A DNA stretch of 10,426 nt, taken from the NCBI GenBank assembly GCA_016987375.1, contig PJRA01000420.1, forward strand, positions 298,381 through 308,806, in the 5' to 3' direction. Positions within the stretch are counted from its first letter, which is position 1, and the number at the start of each line of letters is the position of its first letter. The position numbers and the translations under genes are program-made. The notes under the pieces were generated by a model, which did no database searches, was not told where the DNA came from, and saw only the letters and a list, made by a program, of their open reading frames with translations. The stretch is from Brachionus koreanus. Taxonomy: Eukaryota > Rotifera > Eurotatoria > Ploima > Brachionidae. Of this stretch, positions 1-6,675 are shown piece after piece.

Positions 1-121
1 AGTTAGCGGTTGACTTGGATTTCACTACATTTTCTGGCAACTTATTCCAATGCGGAACTACTCTGTTTGGGAAAAATACGTGTCTGGCATTTACTGCAGC
101 CGCAAAATCATTTCTATTTTT
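1..121 (-). mobile_element. LINE reverse-transcriptase C-terminal fragment (broken)
   Basis: Read on the minus strand, this stretch is open from a stop at 122-124 to the window edge. It encodes the tail typical of animal non-LTR retrotransposon ORF2 proteins, with the short motifs FFPNRVVPHWNKLPENVV and KSKSTAN. In the family this lies just after the reverse-transcriptase domain, close to the end of the protein. The upstream part is missing (in-frame stop, then A/T-rich filler), so this is a dead shard. It could belong to the same family as the fragment at 3260-3635, which lies in the expected 5' direction on the same strand, but 3 kb of unrelated DNA separates them. Confidence 0.8.
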
Positions 122-322
122 CTATATTATCTAATTATTATAATTAAAAGAAAAAAAAAGAAAAAAATATTTGTAATTAAATTTTCTCTTTTGTATTGAA
201 ATTTTTTTCTGTCTTTCTTTTTCAACATATAGGTTTTAAATTTTATTTTATCAACTTCTTACAATAAATTTTTATTTTTTATATATTTTTATTCTGATTA
301 TACAGATTAAACAAAAAAAAAT

Positions 323-592
323 ATTCCAAATACAGCAGCTCCGTCAATACTAAAACTACAATTAGATAATACATCCAACATAATGCAGTACGACAGCTTA
401 AATAAACTTCGGCTTTTTAAATTGAGTGAAAGATTTGTCAGAGAAGGACTGAGTCATTTTTTTCAATTAGTTGTCAAACTAGTGGAAGAACATAAAACTG
501 GATTCGAATCAAAATATCTCGAAAATCCGACTCCATTGTGTAATTGCTACCTTACTTTTACTTCTTTGTTTTCCAGGCCGTCAGATGTTTAA
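323..592 (+). mobile_element. LINE ORF2 C-terminal tail fragment
   Basis: This plus-strand open stretch starts in frame before the first Met at 383 and ends at a stop at 590-592. It reads like the end of a LINE ORF2 protein: a PSILK-like segment, then LSERFVREGL, then LVEEHKTGF, ending in TPLCN. The same order of motifs (an L..RY/F-I/V segment, an I/V..L-I/V-Q/E segment and a terminal TP-L/F-C) is seen on the minus strand at 1090-1240, so both come from related elements. No reverse-transcriptase core is attached, so I treat it as a relic and not as a 69-residue gene. The family assignment rests on this internal comparison and on general recognition of LINE tails. Confidence 0.6.
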
Positions 593-750
593 AAAAATGT
601 ATCCTGTAGCTATCTGTGGCATTATATCTATTTTTAATATTTTTTAAACTTATTTTAACTATATTTTTTTATTTCCATTTTACTCGATTTAATTTTATTT
701 TTTCTGAAGGAGCATTAGCTCGGTACAGTAAAACAAATAATTAAATAAAT

Positions 751-855
751 AACATAGAAAGCTGGAAAAAAACTAAGATACCTAAAAAATCATCCCAATT
801 ACAAGATTTATCTAAATATATACCAATTAGTATGACAGGCTCTCTTGGAAACTAA
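751..855 (+). mobile_element. LINE reverse-transcriptase N-terminal motif fragment
   Basis: A 35-codon plus-strand stretch carries the start of the reverse-transcriptase domain: a NIESWKKTKIPKK segment, then DLSKYIPISMT, then SLGN before a stop at 853-855. In LINEs the consensus is a W-K...I-P-K block followed by Y/F-R-P-I-S-L-T and L-G-K. Here the Arg of the RPIS motif is Ile. The catalytic FADD region and everything after it are absent. It lies between two C-terminal shards, so the order is scrambled and this piece is inactive. Confidence 0.7.
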
Positions 856-1089
856 TATATTTTATTTATCTTACAGAAAAAAAATCTAATAAAATAATGA
901 ATTAAAATAAATTTTTTTTTATAGTTTATTAATTATTTAAAGTTGCTTCGAATAATAAAATAAGAAGTAATAGGTTTTTTAATGTTTTTTTTTTCAGTTT
1001 GTATTCATAAATATTAGAAATAATAGAATAGAAATGAGTATTTAATGAATTACAGTATATTAAAAGTCCATTGGAAAAGTTCATTTGAG
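856..1089. other. AT-rich gap without recognised gene
   Basis: This stretch contains A/T runs and short open stretches that look like chance. A TTTCTTTTT-like and AAAAAA-rich composition dominates. No tRNA, repeat or coding signal was recognised. It separates LINE shards pointing toward each other from opposite strands. Confidence 0.4.
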
Positions 1090-1690
1090 ACTTGACAAAA
1101 AGGGGTTTTGGATTCGGAGCTTCTTGAGCTTTCAATGAAAACACCAATTTAGTCCTGTATAAGAGATATAATCCAATTGTTCTTGAAGAATAGACTGCTT
1201 TTTATATATCTTTTAAAGAGGTTTGCTTGTCGAGCATCGATCTTTTCAATTTTCTGAGACTCGAGGAAACTAAGAAATTGGATCGAGGGGGTGTCATATG
1301 GTAAAAAATAAATTGATTTGAACCCTGTATTCTGTAGAACTTGTAATCTCTGTAGGTTGGTTTGGGATATACGTGATAGTGCGAAAAAGCTTTAGTCTAA
1401 GACTGACCCAACAAGTGCTGTGTAGACTCAAGTTAAAGTTTTTTTGCTTAGCTTCCAAGATTTGTGGGACAAAATCTTAACAATGTTTAAGAAAGGTGTT
1501 GAGTCATCTTTTAATTTTTTAATGTCTTTTAATTTTCTTTAGCTCTTTATGGTTATTTCGGGACTAGCTTTTTCAATATTCTTGAAGAGTTCGTCTTTTA
1601 GATGGTTCTTATTTTTGACAAATTTTTCAACCAAATTTTGTAAGACGTGGTCTAAACAGTTGTTATTTTTCTCCTGAGAAAAGAAATTAA
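1090..1690 (-). mobile_element. LINE reverse-transcriptase thumb/C-terminal fragment with frameshift
   Basis: On the minus strand, in order from high to low coordinates, this encodes LNIVKILSHKSWKLSKKTL, then VYTALVGSVLD, then RISQTNLQRLQVLQN with FLPYDTP, then RQANLFKRYI and finally TPFCQ. This is the region downstream of the catalytic core in many animal LINE ORF2 proteins. In-frame stops occur (after KKTLT, after SVLD and after LIQD). The frame changes by one base next to a five-G run at about 1287-1291, so the copy is dead. The most 5' part (about 1510-1672) is open but is not recognisably LINE. It follows a minus-strand TTTCTTTTCTCAG that resembles a splice acceptor, so it may come from another gene. 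Confidence 0.75.
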
Positions 1691-1715
1691 AATAAAAATT
1701 CTATAGTTATTCATA

Positions 1716-1734
1716 AGTCTTTATGTGAAAGACT
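1716..1734. repeat. Small hairpin, 7-bp stem
   Basis: AGTCTTT-ATGTG-AAAGACT forms a perfect 7-bp inverted repeat with a 5-base loop. It lies at the edge of a LINE fragment. No function is assigned and it may be chance in AT-rich DNA. Confidence 0.3.
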
Positions 1735-1843
1735 GACAATCTTAGAAAACATTAACACTATATTTGTAAAACCAGATCTTAAACAATGTACATTAGCTTG
1801 GAATCCTTTTCAAATTAAGATTGTTTATCTAAAAATTAAATAA
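1727..1843 (+). mobile_element. LINE reverse-transcriptase fragment (WNP motif region)
   Basis: This plus-strand open stretch reads ERLTILENINTIFVKPD followed by QCTLAWNPFQIK and a stop at 1841-1843. It resembles the LVRPxLEYxxxxWNPF segment that follows the catalytic core in LINE ORF2 proteins. Only about 38 codons remain. Its 3' end runs into, and overlaps, the start of homology to the orphan gene of 7235-7621, so the exact junction is blurred at about 1826-1840. Confidence 0.5.
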
Positions 1844-1893
1844 AATTACTTTTAAACATGTAGACATTCTAGCCGAATCTTTGGGTAAAAAAG
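1830..1893 (+). pseudogene. 5' remnant of a second copy of the orphan gene
   Basis: The + strand here matches the minus strand of the orphan gene at about 7409-7460. The codons for NKITFKHVDILAESLG align with NKIIFKHVDILAESLG of that gene, with nearly identical bases. Upstream the match fades with small gaps and a stop in frame. After the Lys codons the sequence departs completely. The remaining 3' part of the same copy appears at 2621-2743, after about 725 bp of other DNA, and about 45 bp of the gene (coding for ADYYLAIEGSYDFA) are missing between the two pieces. This copy is broken. Confidence 0.8.
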
Positions 1894-2345
1894 AAAAATT
1901 ACGGTGTTTGCACAATTTAAAGAAACTGACTTGTAATGGGCTTGTGGTGTCGCAACCACAAAAATGAACAAACATTTGCCAGCTCAACGAGCTACTTCAC
2001 AACACTCAATATTTACAATATTTAAGGGATCAAATAAAAGACTATTTACAACTTTATTAACAACTAATCTTTTCCATATTTACACTGGCCACAGAACGGC
2101 CGTTTTCCATTACTATTTAGATTAAATAAAAGCTTAAAGAAAATTGTATTTTTTCAAACTAAAACATAACTGGACTATCAAATAATAACAATGAAATATT
2201 TGGTTAATGCTTTTTGACCTGAAATTTGTAATGCCAAAAAAAAACTCAAATTTAGATATAATCCCTTTACCAGTTTTAACCTTTAAATCTACTATTTGAG
2301 ACTTTTATTGAAAGAAAAATTTAAAAAAAAATTATTGATGATTTC
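1894..2345. other. Unexplained 452-bp segment inside the split orphan-gene copy
   Basis: No known gene was recognised. The frame of the preceding remnant stays open to a stop near 1967. A later open piece reads CQLNELLHNTQYLQYLRDQI and ends near 2040. The sequence is less A/T-homopolymeric than its surroundings and contains a 7-bp hairpin (TTGTGGT / ACCACAA, about 1938-1957). I found no match to the 7622-7795 spacer that sits next to the intact gene. It could be a fragment of a mobile element or of another gene. Confidence 0.35.
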
Positions 2346-2389
2346 TGTATTGATTTTAAAAATTGTATAGATAAAAGAGTGTAATAGAA

Positions 2390-2460
2390 GCACTGGTGGT
2401 TCAGTGGTAGAATGCTCGCCTGCCACGCGGGCGGCCCGGGTTCGATTCCCGGCCAGTGCA
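2390..2460 (+). tRNA. tRNA-Gly (anticodon GCC)
   Basis: A 71-base eukaryotic tRNA-Gly. The acceptor arms GCACTGG/CCAGTGC pair perfectly with discriminator A. The anticodon stem CTCGC/GCGGG encloses the loop CTGCCAC with anticodon GCC. The T stem CCGGG/CCCGG encloses TTCGATT. The internal A box (GTGGTTCAGTGG) and B box (GGTTCGATTCC) support transcription by RNA polymerase III. An eight-T terminator follows directly. It is convergent with the tRNA-Ile at 2522-2595 and is identical to the copy at 7839-7909. Confidence 0.97.
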
Positions 2461-2468
2461 TTTTTTTT
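2461..2468 (+). terminator. Pol III terminator of tRNA-Gly
   Basis: Eight T residues immediately after the discriminator base, the usual eukaryotic RNA polymerase III stop signal. Confidence 0.85.
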
Positions 2469-2511
2469 CTCAAAAATATTTTTCAGATTAGAAAAAATTA
2501 TTTTTTAGAGG

Positions 2512-2519
2512 AAAAAAAA
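2512..2519 (-). terminator. Pol III terminator of tRNA-Ile
   Basis: Eight A on the plus strand, so eight T on the minus strand two bases after the tRNA-Ile 3' end. Confidence 0.85.
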
Positions 2520-2521
2520 TT

Positions 2522-2595
2522 TGCCCAACGGGAGGATCGAACTCACGACCTTCGCGTTATTAGCACGACGCTCTAACCAACTGAGCTAGCCGGGC
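2522..2595 (-). tRNA. tRNA-Ile (anticodon AAT)
   Basis: A 74-base tRNA on the minus strand. The acceptor GCCCGGC pairs with GTTGGGC (two G-T pairs), with discriminator A. The anticodon stem TCGTG/CGCGA encloses CTAATAA with anticodon AAT, expected to be edited to IAU. The T loop is TTCGATC. The second pair of the T stem (GTGAG against CTCCC) is a T-C mismatch, which is present in all three tRNA-Ile copies in this window. Its leader AAAAAACATATAA is shared with the other copies. Confidence 0.95.
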
Positions 2596-2620
2596 TTATA
2601 TGTTTTTTAAAAAATTTTCA

Positions 2621-2743
2621 GATGATAATGAAGACATTGTATTTGAAGACACAACAATTGAAAACGCTTTAGAAGAATTGAAAGTTGAAATGGAAACAAC
2701 CTATCCCGAACTTTTTAAAAGAATCAAATACTTTTTAAATTGA
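2621..2743 (+). pseudogene. 3' remnant of the second orphan-gene copy
   Basis: Forty codons plus stop match the C-terminal end of the protein encoded at 7235-7621. They start at DDNEDIVFEDT and end at RIKYFLN with the same stop codon. Compared with the intact gene it lacks three codons in frame (IENALEEL against IEKALNALEEL) and has at least one silent change in DIVF. The reading frame is still clean, so the break is recent. Upstream it abuts the tRNA cassette, with no start codon or 5' part attached. Confidence 0.85.
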
Positions 2744-2880
2744 AAAAACTATTATGTTTTATTTTATTATTTGATAAACAATATTAGTATTTAAATAAAT
2801 TTTTTAAATTAAAAAAATAATAATTTTTCCTGAAAATATCAGTTTAATTATGTATTTGGTGAAAATTGGTGCTGTGATTT

Positions 2881-2890
2881 AAAAAAAAAA
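2881..2890 (-). terminator. Pol III terminator of tRNA-Phe
   Basis: Ten A on the plus strand, so a T10 run one base after the minus-strand tRNA-Phe 3' end. Confidence 0.85.
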
Positions 2891-2891
2891 G

Positions 2892-2964
2892 TGCCGAAAC
2901 TCGGGATCGAACCAAGGACCTTTAGATCTTCAGTCTAACGCTCTCCCAACTGAGCTATTTCGGC
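2892..2964 (-). tRNA. tRNA-Phe (anticodon GAA)
   Basis: A 73-base tRNA on the minus strand. The acceptor GCCGAAA/TTTCGGC is fully paired with discriminator A. The anticodon stem TTAGA/TCTAA encloses CTGAAGA with anticodon GAA. The T stem CTTGG/CCGAG has one wobble pair. The body appears identical to the copies at 6676-6748 and 7014-7086. It shares the leader AAAAGTCATCAA with the 7014 copy because both lie in the inverted arms. Confidence 0.97.
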
Positions 2965-2978
2965 TTGATGACTTTTAA

Positions 2979-3259
2979 AGTCAATAAAAAATTATCTAAA
3001 AAAAATTTTTGAAAAAGTTATCGTCATTAGTTACGTTATGGATGATTTCATTACTAATTAAAAATTCCTTTATGTAAAAAATAAGTAAAGTCACAGTCAC
3101 AAGGTTATTTCAAACGAAGCCAGATAAATAAATACAAAAATTATCCACTTTGATTTTCTTTTAAATCCTATATTTTATTTTTATTTTCAATTTTCATTTA
3201 AGGTTTTATAAGCACCAAGAACAAAAAGCATAATATGTTTCAAAGTTTATACAAACATT
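2979..3259. other. AT-rich intergenic segment
   Basis: No coding, tRNA or repeat signal was recognised here. The segment separates the left inverted arm from a LINE shard. Confidence 0.4.
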
Positions 3260-3635
3260 TGAAATAAGTCATTACTCATGCACCACTTCGGTTAAATTTA
3301 AAACTTTAAGTCTTTGGCCAAAGTTTAGATTTCTGAAACCAAAAATAGCAGTTGAAAATCCTATAGAATTCTTTTATCTTTCTCTAGATATGGGTACCTT
3401 ACTGGAATAGCATACTCTAAATGAGGCCTAACAAGACTTATATAAGGTATATTTAATTCCCATCTGTTTCCGAAATTTAATACAATGAAAAACTTTGCCT
3501 AATATTCTGTTGGCTTTTGAGGATGCCGAACACACTTGCGAATGCCATTTTAGATCTTTTTGGATCCACATTCCTAACTCTTTATTAATCCGGGATCTTG
3601 AGGCAAGATGAGCTTTACCATTCGCTAAATCATAG
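3260..3635 (-). mobile_element. LINE reverse-transcriptase C-terminal domain fragment
   Basis: From high to low coordinates the minus strand encodes LANGKAHLASRS, then KELGMWIQKDLKWHSQV, then ASSKANRILGKV, then YKSL, then RPHLEYAIPVRYPYLEKD, and later GFRNLNFGQRLKVLNLT. These are the hallmark post-catalytic segments of animal LINE ORF2 proteins (ELGVWI..DLKW, A..KANR.LG, YKSLVRPHLEYA.PVW.PYL, RL..L.L). A frameshift lies between YKSL and RPHLEY, a stop follows soon after PYLEKDKRIL, and further stops come later. The catalytic core is absent. It is a dead copy. Confidence 0.9.
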
Positions 3636-3983
3636 CATAATCATAAACATATTTTTATTTTTAATATCAAAATAAATTGAAATTTGATAATCAAATTTTT
3701 ATTGTTTTTATTTTTGATAACACTCTATAAAATTTATAAATTTTTTTTTTTTAAAAAAAACAACTAATAATTATTTCATTGTATCTTCGGAACAAATAAA
3801 ATATTCAATGACAGTGAATTGTATTTCTCATCTACTGGAAATCTAATAGACAAAGCTGATCAAATCACACAAAACAAAAATCAAAATTATTCTAATAATA
3901 AATTTATTTACAAATTTAATTAATTAAATTAAAAAATAATTTGAAAGCAACAAATGCTTGTTGTTTGTTGTTGTAAATGCTTT
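3636..3983. other. AT-rich segment with a short coding-like stretch (about 3768-3923, +)
   Basis: Most of this is low-complexity AT sequence and the 3' flank of SUZ12. On the plus strand from about 3768 to a stop at 3921-3923, one frame is open and reads FGTNKIFNDSELYFSSTGN and then LIDKADQIT. Its composition looks more like coding than the surroundings. It has no start codon of its own and no recognised family. It could be a gene relic, a lone exon or chance. It overlaps the SUZ12 3' untranslated region antisense. Confidence 0.25.
3903..3908 (-). promoter_or_regulatory. Candidate poly(A) signal of SUZ12
   Basis: AATAAA on the minus strand about 75 bases past the SUZ12 stop. AATAAA is common by chance in DNA this AT-rich. 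Confidence 0.4.
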
Positions 3984-5670
3984 TTAAACTTGATTTAGCT
4001 TATCGTAAAGAAATTCAACTAGTTTAAGAAGAGAATTTTTTTTCAATAAATCATAATCATTTAAATTAACTAAATGAAGAATAAAATTTTTTACTAAATT
4101 CATTTTTATCAAATTATTTACATTTAAATTAATAAACATTTCACATGCCGAATAAATTTGCGAATCGGCCACAAAATTATACTTTAAACAATGCAAGTTC
4201 CACAGCTTCATAAACTCTTTTTCGCCTTCATTAACATCAGCAAAGTCATTAATGAGCAATGTGGTCAATTGCTTAAGCCATTCGGGATCCATTTCCGAAT
4301 CGGAATCGTATTCTAGCTCGTCTATGTGCACAGGCTGATTAGTCACTGTATGATAGTACACTCTTTGCATAAAATTATTTTTTTGCTGTCCAGCCTGGTC
4401 TATAGAATAGCTAATCTTGATCAATTGCTGTTGTATTTGACTGAGTGTTTTCAACTCTTCCTGGCTAACATTTTCACTTTTTAATCGTTTAAGATCAAGA
4501 TTGAACGATCTTCTATTGCACAAAATTTCAGTTGAATCAATGCTTATTTGTCTAGTGGGTCGCATGCGGCTTTTAGAATAGCCTAGATGACAATTTTTGA
4601 TCAGATCATGCAAGTTGCCACAGTACGAGCCGTCAAATGTGTCGTCCAGACTCATTTCTAATCTAAGTGTGTTCACTCCATTCTGAGTTAGGCTCTGCTT
4701 GTAATTGAATCTAAAATGACACTGGTTCAAATGCTTGACCAAGGATGCGTAATCTAAAAACGAGTCCATGTAGCAAAATTGACATGACAAACTATTTGTC
4801 CGAGTAAATAATTTTTTTTCATTTGAGCATGAAAATTGGTAGAGTATGTTTGAGTTTTTGAATTTGTTTTTATGTTTATTGATGACCATTTCTGCCATTG
4901 GTGTTGATCGTGTTACTTTAACTTTTAGTTTAATCAAATTAGAGCTGTTAAAAGAATCAATTAAACTTTGTACACTTTTAAAATTTTTAACCACTTGGTC
5001 ATTCTTCAACTTGAAAGTAAAATCAAAAAAATTCGATTTAGACGGAGTTGATTTAGGACTGTTTTTAAAGAAATCTCTCAAGTCTGTCAATAAATAGTCA
5101 AAATTGTATCTTATATCTTTTAGCTGCACATCTATGACCAGTTGTTTATAATTTTGTCTTAGTAAATTTTCAATTTTAAGAGGTATGAATTGTGTAGTTA
5201 GATTTATGTGCACAAGGCCGTTTTGGTTAACTATTTTGATATTTTTGGAACTAATTTTTGCCAAATGAATGGACTCAGAAGACTTGAGGACTTTGACCTC
5301 GACAATAGCTAAATCATTGTCGGCAAGGTCATGTGAATGCTTGTTTATGTAAGCTTTGTCTTCTTTGTTGTGAACTAGAATGCTGTCTAGTTTTAAAGAT
5401 AGCTCGTTTTGACATCCTCTGCCCGACTGGTTCAACTTCATTTCCAATAGGTCATCAACTTTAAATTTGCTGGTTTGTTCAATTAGAATTTTGACAACAA
5501 ATTAGAAAAGTTTTTTACTACCTTCGTTGATTTGAGTGCTGCGCTCTTGCACTTGTCAAATAGGACAAATTTTTGTGCAAGAAGACCGGATGGTATTTTT
5601 GTCTCATGCTCAAATAGCCATATAACTTGATCGGCTCTAGTTTAAAAAAGAAAAATAGATTTTTTTTCAT
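3984..5670 (-). CDS. SUZ12: Polycomb protein SUZ12 (PRC2 subunit), two exons
   Basis: SUZ12 is the core scaffold of Polycomb repressive complex 2, which methylates histone H3 lysine 27 in the nucleus with EZH, EED and RBBP4/7-type partners. The model is exon 1 at 5522-5670, a GT-AG intron at 5470-5521 and exon 2 at 3984-5469, giving 544 residues. Human SUZ12 is longer (over 700), mainly through its ends. Seen in the model: an N-terminal segment (FLHKNLSYL, then FKVDDLLE across the intron) that matches the vertebrate FLHRTLTYM and FKVDDML; a C2H2 zinc finger with Cys279, Cys282, His296 and His301; DGSYCGN just after it; and a VEFS box from about 420 to 532 with DPEW, VNEGEKEFMKLWNLH and NFILHLV. 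The VEFS box is the EZH2-binding and stimulating part. The first in-frame ATG is at 5668-5670. The next residues are Phe-rich and could instead be a polypyrimidine tract before an AG at 5638-5639, so an extra upstream exon is possible. A start at the TTG near 5447 is ruled out because homology continues upstream. Confidence 0.95.
5470..5521 (-). other. 52-bp intron of SUZ12
   Basis: On the minus strand it starts GTAGTA and ends AACAAACCAG, with a branch-point-like TTCTAATT about 18 bases before the acceptor. Joining the flanks restores the FKVDD motif in frame (CGA AG + C AAA TTT AAA), which agrees with known SUZ12 proteins. Confidence 0.85.
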
Positions 5671-5890
5671 TTGAATAAATTTAAATTTGAAAATAAATAA
5701 TTAAAAATTTTAACCTATTATTTAACTATCTCTGAGAATAATTCCCTTAGAAAAATATTTGTCTATTATTATAAAAATAGATAAGTTATTTATCTATATA
5801 TAAAATATATTATCTATAGTAAATTATCTATTATATTTAAAATAAAAAACAATCTATTTGAAATAGAGGATCAAAGTGAAAATTGAAAAA
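5671..5890. other. Intergenic segment between psq-type gene and SUZ12
   Basis: This holds the presumed SUZ12 promoter and 5' end, and the psq-gene 3' flank. It carries repeated ATCTAT/ATAGAT tracts (5760-5835) of low complexity. No clear TATA box or initiator can be singled out. A further SUZ12 5' exon may lie here but no convincing coding stretch is visible. Confidence 0.4.
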
Positions 5891-5903
5891 TTTATTTTTT
5901 ATT
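5891..5903 (-). promoter_or_regulatory. Candidate poly(A) signals overlapping the psq-gene stop codon
   Basis: Two AATAAA hexamers on the minus strand: one at 5898-5903 formed by the Asn-Lys codons, the other at 5891-5896 including the TAA stop. I saw no other AATAAA on this strand in the next 90 bases or so. If used, the transcript would have almost no 3' untranslated region. Confidence 0.4.
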
Positions 5904-6554
5904 TAGCCTACTTTCAAAACCATTCAAATAACTCAATTTGTTTTTGTTTTGAATAATTGAATCGATAAAACTTTCAGTACTGGTAAATTGTTCACGCAAG
6001 TCTTCTTTTTTGTACCTGTCTCTATTTTTTTCTATATCAAAGTCAGCCAGTATGTCCTCACTGGGTTTTTTTTTTGTCTGATTAAGCATCAATCTAAATG
6101 GTGAAGTAGATTTTCTGGCCAAAATAAGATATTTTTTCAGCATTTCAACATTTGATTTTTTAGAAGAAGTAGTCGAATTTGAAGAAGAAACCGAAAACGT
6201 TTCTATTCCGTAATCAGAAACAGCCTCGCTAATATTATCATCCATTTCTTCTATGGTCTCCGAGTAGGTATCTTCAACGCTGTCATCTTGATCGATCGAT
6301 ATGCCCTGCTTGATATAACTGCTGAGAGTAGAAAGCGGCACTTTGCACAAATTGGCTGCATGTTGCATCTTTGAGCCGTCTGATTTGACCATCTCTATTG
6401 CTTGCTTCATTTGGCACATTTTCCATGTCCGTCTTCGATTCAACTTTATTTTTGATATTTTTGAATTAAGAGGCGGCTTATTTGCCTCTCGAATTCTTTT
6501 ACCAGATCGAAGAAGCTTTTTATCTCTCAACTTTTGACTCTTTTTTATTTTCAT
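5892..6554 (-). CDS. Pipsqueak-type helix-turn-helix DNA-binding protein
   Basis: A 220-residue protein, probably nuclear and DNA-binding. The first 42 residues are strongly basic (MKIKKSQKLRDKK and KLNRRR), suitable for nuclear import. Residues about 42-85 fit a psq/CENP-B-like helix-turn-helix: RTWKMCQMKQAIEMV, an AANLCKVPLSTLSSYIK segment and the usual spacing of Trp, Ala-Ile, Ala-Ala and Val-Pro-xx-Thr-Leu. An acidic stretch (about 90-116), a Ser/Thr-rich stretch (120-134) and a Lys-rich C-terminal half without a known domain follow. There is no DDE transposase domain as in Tigger/pogo elements and no BTB domain as in fly Pipsqueak, so it is a stand-alone factor or a domesticated transposase head. 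The ATG at 6552-6554 has A at -3 and is the first in frame. It lies upstream of SUZ12 on the same strand, 221 bp away. A link to Polycomb is only suggestive: fly Pipsqueak binds Polycomb response elements. Confidence 0.8.
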   Translation of the reverse strand: MKIKKSQKLRDKKLLRSGKRIREANKPPLNSKISKIKLNRRRTWKMCQMKQAIEMVKSDGSKMQHAANLCKVPLSTLSSYIKQGISIDQDDSVEDTYSETIEEMDDNISEAVSDYGIETFSVSSSNSTTSSKKSNVEMLKKYLILARKSTSPFRLMLNQTKKKPSEDILADFDIEKNRDRYKKEDLREQFTSTESFIDSIIQNKNKLSYLNGFESRLNKK

Positions 6555-6675
6555 AATTAAATAAAAATTTATAAAATAAAAAATTTATGCATAAAATTAT
6601 GCTTCTATTTTATGCTTGTTTCCTTTTTTTAAATTTAAGCCCAAATATAGTCAAGTAATCTAAATTGTGAATATG
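6555..6675. other. Presumed promoter region of the psq-type gene
   Basis: AT-rich 121 bp between the psq-type start codon and a divergent tRNA-Phe. It contains TTATGC repeats at about 6586-6614 (TATGCATAAAATTATGC and TTTTATGC). No certain TATA box was identified. Confidence 0.35.

Larger units (their letters stand above)
2346..2619. repeat. Direct repeat, copy 1: tRNA-Gly/tRNA-Ile cassette
   Basis: About 270 bp here are essentially identical to 7797-8068 in the same orientation. This includes 44 bp upstream of the tRNA-Gly, the 61-bp spacer between the two tRNAs and about 24 bp beyond the tRNA-Ile. The only difference I saw is a one-base A/T-run length change near the left edge. Identity through non-genic spacer indicates a recent duplication or gene conversion. 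The right edge joins directly to the 3' end of the orphan-gene remnant with 1-2 bases of shared sequence (TC). Confidence 0.9.
2618..2978. repeat. Inverted repeat arm, left
   Basis: About 361 bp match the reverse complement of 6998-7369 at high identity. The arm holds the 3' end of the orphan gene, the AT-rich downstream spacer and the tRNA-Phe with about 14 bp of its leader. Differences seen include ATTAGTAT against ATTCGTAT, A-run length changes and a 9-base in-frame length difference in the gene part. The homology stops abruptly on both sides, at the tRNA cassette junction and after GATGACTTTTAA. Confidence 0.9.

Noticed and set aside
383..592. 69-codon plus-strand ORF as an independent gene
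   Set aside because: Its frame extends upstream of the Met and its motifs match a LINE ORF2 tail, so it is annotated as a transposon fragment.
929..1147. 72-codon minus-strand ORF
   Set aside because: Overlaps the LINE tail in a different frame from the one that carries the TPFCQ motif, and ends in low-complexity codons.
1857..2040. Possible leucine-rich-repeat fragment (LRCLHNLKKLTCNG)
   Set aside because: Only one repeat-like line, directly fused to the orphan-gene remnant and followed by stops. Not enough to call an LRR gene.
4846..5097. 83-codon plus-strand ORF
   Set aside because: Antisense to the well-supported SUZ12 coding exon. Its composition follows from that gene's codons.
3984..5447. 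SUZ12 starting at TTG 5445-5447
   Set aside because: Conserved residues (FKVDDL) continue upstream in frame and across an intron. TTG is not a likely eukaryotic start here.
5760..5835. ATCTAT/ATAGAT-rich tract as a regulatory array or CRISPR-like repeat
   Set aside because: Irregular spacing and low complexity. It is most simply AT-rich drift, and the organism is eukaryotic.
6343..6537. 64-codon plus-strand ORF
   Set aside because: Antisense shadow of the psq-type DNA-binding region.
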